A stretch of 64,000 nucleotides of DNA from Bifidobacterium oedipodis (GCF_012932425.1 NZ_JAAIII010000003.1:310001-374000); one strand, 5' to 3'. Shown: positions 16,648 to 25,585, counted from the stretch's first letter. Notes: generated by a model from the letters alone, not told the origin. Numbers and translations are program-made.

Positions 16648-18072
16648 CTACTGGATGGTAAAGCCCTGGTTGTTGCCGTATTCTTTCAAATCCTTCTGCC
16701 AAGCGGCAAGCCCATCGGCGAGACTGAACTTTTTGCCGGGCTTTTCGAGCGACTGCAAAGGATTGCCTTCAGAGTCGGTCTGACCGGCTTTGATGGCCTC
16801 TTCACGCTGAGTATAACGCTGAAAATCGCCGGCCCAATCGTAGGCGTCACCGACGGTGCTTTTGAAATCGTTGCGGGCGTAGACCTCGAACGGTAGATAC
16901 TGGTATCCTGCCGATACGTCTTCGGCGGCGTCGGACAGCACACGGTTGAATTTCTGACCGCCAAAATACGGAATTTCAATGCCACGATCGTTAGTGATGG
17001 TGGTTTTGTCAAGGAATTCCTCACTATCAAGCGTGGCATAGTCAGCGGGGAAAGCACCGCCGTCCACACGCGCGCTAATGCCCTGCTCATCGTGGGTAAC
17101 GAAATCCACAAAACGATAGGCAGCATCCGGCTTGCGTGTCAACTGCAGCACGCACAGCGCCGAGCCACCGCTTTCGGCGTTGGTGGATTCACCATCGGCG
17201 GTAGGCATGGTGGTGACGCGCCAAAGGCCTGAGGCGCCGGGCACGTTGGAAAGCAACAGCGAAGGCATCCATGCGCCGGAGAATACGGAGGCGATGGTGC
17301 CCGACCCGACGCGTCGCTTCCATCTGTCGCTCCATGTGGTCGATGTGGTGTCCACCAGTCCCTCGTCGATCATCTTCTGCCAGAATTCGGTGAAGCGTTG
17401 GGTGCCGGCGTCGCCGTTGACATCGATGGTCACGGTTTTGCCGTCCTGGCTGGTGTGGAAGGGGCGTCCGCCGGCAAGCCAGATCATTGCAGCGTAGAAA
17501 CTGGCGTCGCCTGCGTCGGCCGCAATATATACGCCGATTTTCTTAAGTTTTTTTGCGGCTTCGTAATAGTCATCCCAAGTTTTGATTTGGGTGGCATCCA
17601 CGCCGGCCTGTTCGAAGACGTCCTTGTTATAGAAGAAGGCCATCGGCCCAGAGTCCATCGGTTGCCCGTAGACACGGCCGGCGAGCTGCACGGAGCTCCA
17701 AGTGCCGGGAGTGAAGAAGTTCGAGTAATCGGAGCCGACGCGATCGGTTATATCCAGCAGCTGTCCGGACACGGCGTACTGCGGCAGTGCATAGTATTCG
17801 ATCTGTGCCACATCCGGGGTGCCGTAACCGTCCTGAATGGCGGTGTTGAGATTCTCGTAGCCGGAGATATTCGTCCATTCGACGCGAATATCCGGATTGG
17901 CGGCTTCGAATCGGCTGATAACCTTGCCCATGCTCGGCTCCCAGCTCCATACGCTGATCACCGTGCGATTATCCTGGGCAGCCACCGCCCCACAACCCGC
18001 CAAACTCATGGCCAGCAGGGATGCCGCCAAGGTAGTAGCCGTTTTAATCGCTCGATGTCCGGTTCTTCGCAT
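16648..18072 (-). CDS. Sugar ABC importer substrate-binding lipoprotein (orphan)
   Basis: A 474-aa family 1 solute-binding protein. The start at ATG 18072 places a signal peptide (ATTLAASLLAMSLAGC) with lipobox LAGC and lipidated Cys near residue 25. The mature domain contains ISVWSWEPSMGKVISRFEAANP, PDVAQIEYYALPQYA and FFTPGTWSSVQLAGRVYGQPMDSGPMAFFYNK. It closely resembles the binding proteins at 52916 and 54763, so these are three paralogues. No permease or ATPase gene adjoins it. It presumably uses a permease pair encoded elsewhere (62506/61521 is a candidate). The ligand is probably an oligosaccharide but cannot be read from sequence. Confidence 0.9.
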   Translation of the reverse strand: MRRTGHRAIKTATTLAASLLAMSLAGCGAVAAQDNRTVISVWSWEPSMGKVISRFEAANPDIRVEWTNISGYENLNTAIQDGYGTPDVAQIEYYALPQYAVSGQLLDITDRVGSDYSNFFTPGTWSSVQLAGRVYGQPMDSGPMAFFYNKDVFEQAGVDATQIKTWDDYYEAAKKLKKIGVYIAADAGDASFYAAMIWLAGGRPFHTSQDGKTVTIDVNGDAGTQRFTEFWQKMIDEGLVDTTSTTWSDRWKRRVGSGTIASVFSGAWMPSLLLSNVPGASGLWRVTTMPTADGESTNAESGGSALCVLQLTRKPDAAYRFVDFVTHDEQGISARVDGGAFPADYATLDSEEFLDKTTITNDRGIEIPYFGGQKFNRVLSDAAEDVSAGYQYLPFEVYARNDFKSTVGDAYDWAGDFQRYTQREEAIKAGQTDSEGNPLQSLEKPGKKFSLADGLAAWQKDLKEYGNNQGFTIQ

Positions 18073-18175
18073 GCCATCCAAGTCTACTAGGACTGTCGTA
18101 TGGGTTCTGTTCGCTTCGGCTTCGACCGATACCGTTCCGCCCCCGGCCTTGGCTGTCACAACCCCCTGCCTTGGC

Positions 18176-18481
18176 CGTCACAACCCCACAGATATCGTGA
18201 TATTTCGGAAGTTGTGATACAGCGTTTTATCACCATCGCGCAAATATACGCATAAATACAGGCTTGTGACAGGAACGATTTATCACAACCCCATAGTTAT
18301 CGGCATATTTCGTGGGTAATGATAGGAGGCCGCTATCACTATCAGCAGATACAGGCGTATTTCTGGGGTTGTGATACAGCCTCCCCTATCACTACCCGGA
18401 AATACCGTCATATTCCGCAGGCTGTGACTAAGGCCATTATCACAACCCCGTAGATATGCCGATATATCGGGACTTTTGATT
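18176..18481. repeat. Array of six palindromic units, 53-nt period (TATCACAACCCC family)
   Basis: Units begin at about 18176, 18228, 18281, 18334, 18387 and 18438 (steps 52, 53, 53, 53, 51). Each is 42-44 nt, with outer arms TATCACAACCCC / GGGGTTGTGATA in degenerate form and an inner AT-rich palindrome such as GATATC-GT-GATATT. Spacers are about 9-11 nt. Units differ by many substitutions but keep spacing and pairing. The array fills most of the 554-nt gap 18073-18626. A truncated lead-in (TGTCACAACCCC) lies at 18154-18165. No ORF is supported here. Confidence 0.85.
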
Positions 18482-18492
18482 CATAACAAAGA

Positions 18493-18551
18493 ACCCGAGG
18501 CTTATGGGCAGCACCCGAAAAAGGGGAAAGGCACCACTCATAAGCCCCGGG
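18493..18551 (-). terminator. Terminator-like hairpin of the AGE isomerase gene
   Basis: On the minus strand CCCGGGGCTTATGAGTGGTG pairs with a near-complement derived from CCCGAGGCTTATGGGCAGCA, giving an imperfect stem of about 20 bp with G-U pairs. TTCTTTGTT follows. It lies 76 nt after the stop of the gene that ends at 18627. Confidence 0.65.
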
Positions 18552-18626
18552 AAGTCAAGATAACGCCGTCGCTTAGCTACCGCAGGGCCGCGGAACAGGA
18601 TTTCGGCGTACGACGCACAGGTTGTA

Positions 18627-19991
18627 TTACATGCAGGTCATGATGGCCCAAGCGGCAGCGGTCGGGAAGCGACCGATATCGAAGTGCAGCTGACGCGCGG
18701 TGGCGTTGGCACCCGGAGCGGCAGCGATACCATCCACTCGGGCCTTCAGCGCGGGTGCTACGGACACGGCCGGGTCGAGGCGCGGAATCCACGTGCTTTG
18801 GAACGCGTGGTACAGGTCGGATTTGCCGGGCCATACGGTGCCGATAACCTGATTGTTGAGGTCAAGCTGATGGAACCAGGAGCCAAGCTCGTGGTCGACC
18901 AGGCAGTCGTCGATATACTGCCAGAAACGCTGGTACCATTCCTCATACTTATGGTCACCAGTCACCTTGGCGAGTGTGGCGGAGGTATTGACACCTTCGG
19001 CCAAGGTCCAGTGCATACGATCGGTAACCACCGGCACGCCCTTCCAATCGGTGGTGTAGGCCAGGCCGAGCTTGTTGCCTGCGCAAGTGGCCCAGCCATC
19101 CTTGACCGCACGGTCGAAGAGATGCTCGGCGGCGGCGATTAGACGCTGCTTCTCGGTTTCGTCGATGGCCTTGGAGCTCAGCGCGTACTGGGTGATCAGG
19201 CGCGCCCATTCAATACCGTGGCCCGGAGTGGCACCATAGGGCTTGAACTGGTCATCCTTCTTGTCGGCGTTGAATTCGAGATCCGGCGTCCAATCGGACT
19301 TGAAATGCTCAGGGATGCGCCATTCGTTGGCTTCGGCCCAAGAGACCACATGACGGGCGATACGGCCGGCACGTTCGCGCCAGGCTTCGTCCTTCAGCAC
19401 GTCGGCAAGCGCAAGGAAGGCTTCGGTGGTGTGCATGTTGGCGTTGACGCCACGGTACGGATCCAGTTCGGTGAATTCGGTGTTCCACGTATCGACGGCC
19501 AGACCTTCGTCTTCGTTCCAGAAGTGCTTCATGAAGGTGTCGATGGCTTCGTCGAGGAGTTCCTTGGCACCGGGGCGTCCGATCAGCGTGGCAGAGGATG
19601 CGGCAAGCATCACGAAGGCATGCGTGTAGCAGATTTTGCCCGGATCGGGGGTGCCGTCCATAGCGATTTGCGGATACCAGCCGCCGTTCTTGTCGTCATG
19701 CAGCGGGCCGGTCAGGCCCTTGAGCGCGGCGTCGACGAGTTCTTCGGAGCCGGAGTGGCCAAGCATCGCGCCCATGGAGTAGACGTGTGCCATGCGGCAG
19801 GTGATCCAAGTTTGGATACCCTGGCTCGAGTCGGTGCTGCCATCAGCATTAAGCCACATGGAGCCACCCTGCGGTGCCGGGAAGTTGTGGCCGAAAGCGA
19901 GCAGATCCTCACCAAGGGCCTTCAGGTATTCGCGATTTTCGTCAGTGCCAAGCTGGTATGCCGCTTCTTCTGTTTGGTGCTGCACTGCCAT
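18627..19991 (-). CDS. AGE-family sugar epimerase/isomerase (mannose isomerase/YihS-like)
   Basis: A 454-aa (alpha/alpha)6-barrel protein of the N-acylglucosamine 2-epimerase superfamily. Visible motifs are WITCRMAHVYSMG (about 62-74), KICYTHAFVMLAASSA, YRGVNANMHTTEAFLAL, WRIPEHF, PGHGIEWARLI and the C-terminal HWTLAEGV. The conserved histidines in these motifs (TH, NMHT, GHG, HW) fit the active site of the mannose/sulfoquinovose isomerase branch, which interconverts ketose and aldose. The sugar handled here is not certain. ATG 19991 follows AAAGGTGG. It has its own LacI-type operator (20053-20066), so it is regulated with the polysaccharide genes rather than simply read through. Confidence 0.85.
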   Translation of the reverse strand: MAVQHQTEEAAYQLGTDENREYLKALGEDLLAFGHNFPAPQGGSMWLNADGSTDSSQGIQTWITCRMAHVYSMGAMLGHSGSEELVDAALKGLTGPLHDDKNGGWYPQIAMDGTPDPGKICYTHAFVMLAASSATLIGRPGAKELLDEAIDTFMKHFWNEDEGLAVDTWNTEFTELDPYRGVNANMHTTEAFLALADVLKDEAWRERAGRIARHVVSWAEANEWRIPEHFKSDWTPDLEFNADKKDDQFKPYGATPGHGIEWARLITQYALSSKAIDETEKQRLIAAAEHLFDRAVKDGWATCAGNKLGLAYTTDWKGVPVVTDRMHWTLAEGVNTSATLAKVTGDHKYEEWYQRFWQYIDDCLVDHELGSWFHQLDLNNQVIGTVWPGKSDLYHAFQSTWIPRLDPAVSVAPALKARVDGIAAAPGANATARQLHFDIGRFPTAAAWAIMTCM

Positions 19992-20052
19992 GGTTTGTTT
20001 CCACCTTTCGTTGTTGGTTGGTCTTCGTTGACTTGTGCTGATTCATAGTATA

Positions 20053-20066
20053 TGAAAGCGGTTTCT
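20053..20066. promoter_or_regulatory. LacI-type operator, TGAAAGCGGTTTCT
   Basis: Matches the TGAAAnCGnTTTCA consensus seen across the region. It lies 62 nt upstream of the AGE isomerase start. Confidence 0.75.
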
Positions 20067-20208
20067 TATTGTCAAATCAAAATAGCTCACTACACGCCGA
20101 TAAATATACGAAAATCAACTAGAAAGAAGGCAATTTTGAACTATGAAACCGCAATCACAAACAAACCATGCAATGGCAGCAGACACACCATGAGCGCACA
20201 CAAAATAC

Positions 20209-20238
20209 GCATCGGATGTACAAAAATACATCCGATGC
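20209..20238 (-). terminator. Hairpin downstream of the beta-helix glycosidase gene
   Basis: Perfect 12-bp stem GCATCGGATGTA / TACATCCGATGC with a 6-nt loop. On the minus strand it is followed by GTATTTTGTG, a modest U-rich tail. Likely the end of the transporter-glycosidase transcript. Confidence 0.6.
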
Positions 20239-20279
20239 ATATCCCTGCAATCAAGCCTTCCCCCAAGATGATCCGGCGT

Positions 20280-21788
20280 TTAGGCTTGGATGGTGGTGTT
20301 TTGGGTGGTTGACCCGTCCACCTGGATGTTGGCCTGGGCGAAATCCTCGCAGACACGCCCGTCGCGACGCATGCGGCGCACCGTCACCCCACGCACGGGA
20401 TGCCCCGCGTCGTACCCCCGGATCAGGCTCGGCTCCTCGTCCAGACAGCCGGCCGCGTCCACATCCACGTCCTCGACCAGCACGCGCTCGACCAGACGAC
20501 CGGGACGCGGATTGTAGTCCCTGTTCCACTTCGTCTCGATATCCAGCACGCGCCCCCGGCGGAACCCCTCGATACGGATCCGCCGCCAGCTCACATCGCG
20601 CACCGTGTTCGCGTCGCCCGCGTTGATGGCCATCACACCCAGATACCCCGACTGGTACTCGTTGTGCTCCAGCACGTCGATGTCCTCGAAGGCCAGACGC
20701 TCCAGCACGTCGCCGTCATGCTCGTGGTCGCCGTGCGTGCCGACCATCATCGGATGCGCCACATCCGCCCACAGCACGCAGCCGCGCACGGTCAGGTCCG
20801 ACGTGCCGCCCCGGTAGTCCCAGCGCGAGCCGTACACGGCGATGCAATCATCCGACGTACGCAGGAAGCACCCCTCAACCTCCACCCGGCGGCACGCCAT
20901 CATATCCACGCCATCGCTCCACCCCTCGCAGCTGAACGACTTGACATTGCGGATCGCCACGCCATCGCTCGACCCCAGCATCACCGTGTAATGCGGAGGG
21001 TTCACAAACGTCACGCCATCAACCACGACATCATGGCTGAAATCGACACGCAGGCCGCTCAATCCGGTGAACCGTTTGAACCCGGACAGATCGAACACGC
21101 CACGCCCGCGCACCGACACGTCATGCGCATGCCGCACACGGAACGCGCCATCGATCACCACGCCACCCTCAAGCACCACATCCAAACCCGACGGCAGATC
21201 CATCACGCAATCCGCCACGCAATAATGCGCGCGCCTGACCAACACCTTCACCGGCCGACGTTCGGATTCCGGACGCGCCGCCATATCGGCCAGCGCCCCG
21301 CGCGCAGCCGACACCACATCAATCGTGTTCGGCCTGTTCGGATTCCCCTCGACCACCACATCCGGATCCGCCACCATCCGCTCCACCTCGGCCAAATCAC
21401 CCACAAACAGGTGCAAATTATGCCGACGATCACGATTCACCTCCACCGACAGGTTCACCGGCCGATCAACCACAAACCTCACCGAGCGAGATTCAACCTG
21501 CGGCACCACGCCCAACGACAACGGCCGGATATCAGCACGATAGAAACAGCACCACCCTTGCTGGCTCACCTCAACCTCAACCGCTCCCGCAGCGAAATCA
21601 GCATCAAAATACGCCATCGACGCATCAACCGGATCATGCATATCCACACGCACACGGTAGAGATCGAGTGTCTGCCAGTCGTCATCAGAGCCGTTTAATG
21701 GCCTGACTTTCACAACGTAGTCGGAGCTCAGGCGAGCTCCAGCAGGAGCGGGGTACACGGCAAGCCGCGGAGAAGCAGAAGTGCACAT
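20280..21788 (-). CDS. Right-handed beta-helix glycosidase, GH28-like
   Basis: A 502-aa protein with no signal peptide, so probably cytosolic. An N-terminal beta-sandwich-like part is followed by parallel beta-helix coils with VRGRGVFDLSG, FSHDVVVDGVTFVNPPHYTV, GWSDGVDMMACRRVEVEGCF and LRTSDDCIAVYG. The paired acids in SDGVD and SDDC occupy the places of the GH28 polygalacturonase catalytic aspartates (DG-D and DD), followed by a loop with GTHGDHEHDG. It therefore probably hydrolyses an intracellular uronate- or rhamnose-containing oligosaccharide, although GH49 and other beta-helix hydrolases look similar. ATG 21788 has AAGGTG six bases upstream. It follows the transporter genes and probably shares their transcript. 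Confidence 0.72.
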   Translation of the reverse strand: MCTSASPRLAVYPAPAGARLSSDYVVKVRPLNGSDDDWQTLDLYRVRVDMHDPVDASMAYFDADFAAGAVEVEVSQQGWCCFYRADIRPLSLGVVPQVESRSVRFVVDRPVNLSVEVNRDRRHNLHLFVGDLAEVERMVADPDVVVEGNPNRPNTIDVVSAARGALADMAARPESERRPVKVLVRRAHYCVADCVMDLPSGLDVVLEGGVVIDGAFRVRHAHDVSVRGRGVFDLSGFKRFTGLSGLRVDFSHDVVVDGVTFVNPPHYTVMLGSSDGVAIRNVKSFSCEGWSDGVDMMACRRVEVEGCFLRTSDDCIAVYGSRWDYRGGTSDLTVRGCVLWADVAHPMMVGTHGDHEHDGDVLERLAFEDIDVLEHNEYQSGYLGVMAINAGDANTVRDVSWRRIRIEGFRRGRVLDIETKWNRDYNPRPGRLVERVLVEDVDVDAAGCLDEEPSLIRGYDAGHPVRGVTVRRMRRDGRVCEDFAQANIQVDGSTTQNTTIQA

Positions 21789-22017
21789 AGTGAACACCTT
21801 ATTTATTAATGATCGAAATCAGCTGTTGAGAAAAAGAAGGAACGACTTCATACCGACAGAACGCAGGATGAAGAAGAGCAACATACATTGCATGGCAGCA
21901 ACGCAAAGGGACGACGCCCAAACGGTTCTCAGGCGAATAATAAGGAGGAGAAAGTAGGATTTTTCGCCGGATTCCCGCAGGACGTCGCCCCAAGAGGAGG
22001 AACGCGCTAGTTATGGT

Positions 22018-22962
22018 TCACTTCAGTGAGCCGACAGTCATGCCGGACTTCCAATAGCGCTGCATGGCAATCATAAGAATGATCACAGGAATCATTGAAA
22101 TGAATGCGCCGGTAAGCACAATCATGGTCAGATCGTACTGGGAATCGGTACCACGAGCCAGCCAGGATTGCAGACCGAGCATAACCGTCCACTTGTGGTA
22201 GTCCTTCAGGAAGATCATCGGCCACATGAAGGAGTTCCACGACTGCACGAAATGCAGTAGGAAGATCGTTGCGGCAGGCGTGACCATCAGTCGCCACGAA
22301 ATCGTGGTGAAGATGCGGTACTCGCCGGCACCATCGATACGGGCCGCTTCCATCAGTTCGTCCGGAACGGCGCTTTCGGCGTACACCTTGGCCAGATAGG
22401 TATCGAACGGCGTGAACATGGCCGGCAGAATCATTACCCACCAATTGTCGTACAGACCCACTTTGTTGAACAGCAGGAAGGAGGGAACCGTCAGCAATGA
22501 GCCAGGGATGATGAACGAGATGATGATGCCGGTCATAATCGCGCCACGGCCGAAGAACTTATATTTGGCCAACGCATACCCAGCAGCAACGGTAACGACC
22601 ATTGCGCCGGCCGATGTTACCGAGGACAGCCAAATGGTGTTCCACAGCCAAGTAGAGTAGATGCCATCCTGATAAGTGAACAGATCATGCAAGTTCTGGA
22701 AGAGGTTGAATTTTCCAGCGAACCACAAGCCATTGGTGGTGTAAATGGTTTGCGTGCTTTTAGTGATGGCTACAATCAGCCACCACAATGGTGCCACCGC
22801 ATAGAAAGCGAGGAATATCAGCACGGCAAGCACCGTGTACTTGGCCGCGCCCTTAGCCTGACCGGCCGTAGACTCTGCGGTTTCGATATCTCCGCCACGC
22901 TTGCCATGGTGGAACAAGCCGCTCTTGGTTTTTGTTACAGCGTTACTCATTGTAGTGCTCAT
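22018..22962 (-). CDS. Sugar ABC importer permease (MalG-like)
   Basis: A 314-aa membrane subunit with six helices. The conserved EAA loop reads AARIDGAGEYRIFTTISWRLMVTPAATIFLLHFVQSWN. The upstream PLWWLIVAITKSTQ and the VDTYLAKVYAE-like region are typical of MalG permeases. ATG 22962 is chosen because AAGGTGG ends seven bases before it; it shares a base with the stop of the other permease (TGATG). Works with the permease at 22962-23873 and the binding protein at 24026. No ATPase is nearby, so a shared MsmK-type ATPase is implied. Confidence 0.93.
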   Translation of the reverse strand: MSTTMSNAVTKTKSGLFHHGKRGGDIETAESTAGQAKGAAKYTVLAVLIFLAFYAVAPLWWLIVAITKSTQTIYTTNGLWFAGKFNLFQNLHDLFTYQDGIYSTWLWNTIWLSSVTSAGAMVVTVAAGYALAKYKFFGRGAIMTGIIISFIIPGSLLTVPSFLLFNKVGLYDNWWVMILPAMFTPFDTYLAKVYAESAVPDELMEAARIDGAGEYRIFTTISWRLMVTPAATIFLLHFVQSWNSFMWPMIFLKDYHKWTVMLGLQSWLARGTDSQYDLTMIVLTGAFISMIPVIILMIAMQRYWKSGMTVGSLK

Positions 22963-23873
22963 CACTTATCCACCTTGTTCTGAATGGCGTACACGCATGC
23001 GGAAGCGAGACCGAGGATGACCGCAAGCACTAGGGACAGTGCCGTCGCATAATTCAGGTTGCCTGCCTGGAACGCCTCGTTGTAGATCTGCATGGCCGGA
23101 GTGAAATCTTTGGTGATGGTCTGCGGGCTGATGGAGCGGAAGAAGTACGGTTCGTTGAACAGCTGCAGCACACCGATGATGTTGAACATCGTGGTTAGGG
23201 ACACCGCGCTGATCATGTATGGAATCTTGATGGACCAAGCGATTCTCAATTCGGAGGCACCATCAAGACGCGCCGCCTCGATGATTTCGCCGGGAATCGA
23301 CTGCAGGGAGCCGTATTGAATCAGCATGTTGAAGCCGAGTCCCGCCCAGATGGCCATCTGGCCCATAGATACCCATACCATGTTCGAATCGAAGAAATTG
23401 ACGCCCAATCCCTTGAACGGGCTCGTTGCCGGGGAATACAGGTAAATCCAGATAATAGTGGAGACAATGCCTGGGGTCATGTACGGCAGCAGGAGCAGCA
23501 CACGGAAACGGTTTGCGGTTTTGCGGCTGGCAGCATCGATAAGTAACGCCATCAACATAGACAGACCTTGAGTCAACGGCACAACGATGATCGCATATAC
23601 AGCAACTCGGCCGAGACCAGTCCAGAAGGTGGTGTCTTGCAAAGCCTGAGCGATATTGTCAAAACCGACAAACGACCGTGTGGCCTTACCAAGTCCCAAG
23701 CCGGATTTCTTTTCGGCATACAGCGATTCCACCAACGCGATACCGATGGGGATAAAAACAAAGAAGATAAAGCCACCGACGAAAGGCAGCGCAAATGTTG
23801 AGCCTTTCATGGCCTGCAACGTGCGCCACGATAGCCCTTTCGAGCGAGTGACAGTTGATGTTGAGGATGACAT
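22962..23873 (-). CDS. Sugar ABC importer permease (MalF-like)
   Basis: A 303-aa membrane subunit with six helices. The EAA loop is IEAARLDGASELRIAWSIKIPYMISAVSLTTMFNIIGVLQLFNEPYFF. ATG 23873 is preceded by AAGGATTCACC. The frame open to 23894 has no better ribosome site. The second gene of the cluster, it is separated from the binding-protein gene by a 15-bp intercistronic hairpin. Confidence 0.93.
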   Translation of the reverse strand: MSSSTSTVTRSKGLSWRTLQAMKGSTFALPFVGGFIFFVFIPIGIALVESLYAEKKSGLGLGKATRSFVGFDNIAQALQDTTFWTGLGRVAVYAIIVVPLTQGLSMLMALLIDAASRKTANRFRVLLLLPYMTPGIVSTIIWIYLYSPATSPFKGLGVNFFDSNMVWVSMGQMAIWAGLGFNMLIQYGSLQSIPGEIIEAARLDGASELRIAWSIKIPYMISAVSLTTMFNIIGVLQLFNEPYFFRSISPQTITKDFTPAMQIYNEAFQAGNLNYATALSLVLAVILGLASACVYAIQNKVDK

Positions 23874-23947
23874 GGTGAATCCTTGGTAGACCAATACTGA
23901 ATATGGATACCGGTTATGCGTGAGACGACACGCAGCCGCGAATTGGA

Positions 23948-23994
23948 AACGGAGCCTCTCCCGAAGGAGGTAGCAACAAGGAAGAGACTCCGTT
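23948..23994 (-). promoter_or_regulatory. Intercistronic stem-loop after the binding-protein gene
   Basis: On the minus strand a 15-bp stem forms (AACGGAGTCTCTTCC with GGGAGAGGCTCCGTT), counting two G-U pairs that do not form in the opposite orientation. It lies between binding-protein and permease genes. Such stems commonly raise the ratio of binding protein to permease by partial termination or 3'-end protection. Confidence 0.6.
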
Positions 23995-24025
23995 ATCTAC
24001 AACTTGTTAGCTTGATGCCAAGCTG

Positions 24026-25372
24026 TCAGCCGATGGTGTAGTTGATGCCCTTGGACTTGAGATCATCAGCAACGAACTGCTGGGTGTTCTCCAGCGCCTG
24101 CTTGACGGTCTGCTGCTTGGCAACGGCCTTGCCCCACTGATCCTGCAGTTCCGGGAACCACGCATCATAGTTCGGACCAAGGTTGAATTCGCCGAGCACG
24201 GTTTCGGTGGCATTCTTCACCACATCGAAGGCCTTGTCATCATCGGAGTAGAAGTTCTCGGGGATATTGGCCTTGATGTACTTGTCGATGTCAATGGTGT
24301 CAGCGCTGCGTCCCTGCGGCACACCAGTGGTCTTGGTCTCCGGATCACGACCTGCTTCGATGCCTTCTTCGGTGTTGGTGAAGTGGATGTACTTCATCAC
24401 CGCATCCTGATGCGTGCGATCGGTGCCGGCCGGTACGAAGGCCACCTGGCTGACGATACCCGGGGTCTTGGAACCGGAATCGTCGATTGCCGGGTATTCG
24501 AACGGTTCCCATTTGCCGGATGTGTTCGGCATATTCGTCTTGTAGCCGTTGATGGACCAGTACTGGGTGGTCATGAACGCCAGGTTACCGGAATCGAAGA
24601 AGCTGTACAGCGACGGCCTGTCCTTATAGGTCTGGTTGGAGACCATATCGCCATCAATCATCTGCTGAATAACATCCGCGGCCTTCAGCGTGCCCTTATC
24701 AAGGAAGTTCACCTTCCACTGGTCGCCGTCGATCTGGAACCAGTTGGCACCGGCCTCCTGGGCGAGCGCCTCGAGAACGGAAGGGTCCTCGCCGGCAAGG
24801 TTGAACACCTTGACACCATCGGCCTGCGCCTTCTTGCCGAGCTCGAGCACTTCATCCCAAGTCTTCGGATCCTCAACGCCATACTTGGCCTTCACATCGG
24901 TGTTAATCAGCGAGAACTGACCAGAACCCACCGTGGGGAAGCCATAATAGGTACCGTCCAATTGCGCGTTGGACTTGGCGGCGTCGGTGTAATCGCCCAG
25001 AATGGACTTGATGGACTCGCTGATATCCTCAGCCCAGCCGTTGGCCACGTTGGTGGTCAGCGGGGCAAAGCCCTGCACATAGTCGGGCAGTCCGCTTTCT
25101 GCCTTGAACGCGTTGCGGAAGTTCTGTTGGATTGCGGTGTTGGAGGCCTGAAGCACAAACTTCGCCTTCACTTCGTCCTGAGATTTGTTGAACGCGTCCA
25201 CCACGTTCTGGCCATTCTTGTCCCAGCTCCAGATTTCGATTTCGACAGGGCCATCGGACTTGGTATCACCCGCAGTGGTATCCGCCGTATTGCCGCAAGC
25301 GGCCATAGACACAGTCAGCGCACCAGCCAGAATAGCGGCACTCACGTTCTTCAAAGTCTTCCATGACTTCAT
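24026..25372 (-). CDS. Sugar ABC importer substrate-binding lipoprotein
   Basis: A 448-aa family 1 binding protein. The signal peptide ends in lipobox MAAC with lipidated Cys at residue 26. The mature part has EIEIWSWDKNGQNVVDAFNKSQ, LPDYVQGFAPLTTNVANGWAEDIS, and LDGTYYGFPTVGSGQFSLINTDVKAKYGVEDPKTWDE. It is only distantly related to the three paralogues at 16648, 52916 and 54763, so a different ligand is likely. ATG 25372 has AAAGGAGA seven bases upstream. First gene of the binding protein-permease-permease-glycosidase operon, divergent from its likely regulator. Confidence 0.93.
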   Translation of the reverse strand: MKSWKTLKNVSAAILAGALTVSMAACGNTADTTAGDTKSDGPVEIEIWSWDKNGQNVVDAFNKSQDEVKAKFVLQASNTAIQQNFRNAFKAESGLPDYVQGFAPLTTNVANGWAEDISESIKSILGDYTDAAKSNAQLDGTYYGFPTVGSGQFSLINTDVKAKYGVEDPKTWDEVLELGKKAQADGVKVFNLAGEDPSVLEALAQEAGANWFQIDGDQWKVNFLDKGTLKAADVIQQMIDGDMVSNQTYKDRPSLYSFFDSGNLAFMTTQYWSINGYKTNMPNTSGKWEPFEYPAIDDSGSKTPGIVSQVAFVPAGTDRTHQDAVMKYIHFTNTEEGIEAGRDPETKTTGVPQGRSADTIDIDKYIKANIPENFYSDDDKAFDVVKNATETVLGEFNLGPNYDAWFPELQDQWGKAVAKQQTVKQALENTQQFVADDLKSKGINYTIG

Positions 25373-25390
25373 TATGTTCTCCTTTAGATA

Positions 25391-25482
25391 GCGTATCGAT
25401 AAGCTTTGTTTGTCTCAGTAAAGTCACTGCCTTAATGGCTTTACTTTCACACTTAACGGCTTCTTGAACCTTATCGATAAGG
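25391..25482. promoter_or_regulatory. Two TATCGATA operators in the binding-protein promoter region
   Basis: CCTTATCGATAAGG at 25469-25482 is a perfect 14-bp palindrome identical to the one at 25572-25585. A weaker TATCGATAAGC match (25394-25404) lies near the binding-protein start. Sites on both sides of the divergent promoters suggest looping repression by the LacI protein at 25619. Confidence 0.75.
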
Positions 25483-25494
25483 TAATTATGTGAC

Positions 25495-25508
25495 TGAAAT
25501 CGCTTTCT
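25495..25508. promoter_or_regulatory. LacI-type operator, TGAAATCGCTTTCT
   Basis: Second operator class in the divergent region between the binding-protein operon and lacI. It matches the TGAAAnCGnTTTCA consensus and suggests dual control of the transporter operon. Confidence 0.65.
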
Positions 25509-25571
25509 TGCAACTACGGAGTGTCGCGACTTTAAATCGCAGTTAATACAGTACAACAAGGCGTATGATAA

Positions 25572-25585
25572 CCTTATCGATAAGG
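25572..25585. promoter_or_regulatory. Autoregulatory operator CCTTATCGATAAGG before lacI
   Basis: A perfect 14-bp palindrome 33 nt upstream of the lacI start at 25619, identical to 25469-25482. The exact 14-bp duplicate was seen only in this divergent region. Confidence 0.78.

Noticed and set aside
18176..18481. Reading the palindrome array as a CRISPR array
   Set aside because: The conserved element is itself palindromic and degenerate, intervening spacers are only about 10 nt, and no cas gene is in the window.
20400..21698. 432-residue His/Arg-rich frame antisense to the beta-helix glycosidase
   Set aside because: Composition is that of an antisense shadow, and the minus-strand gene shows clear beta-helix motifs.
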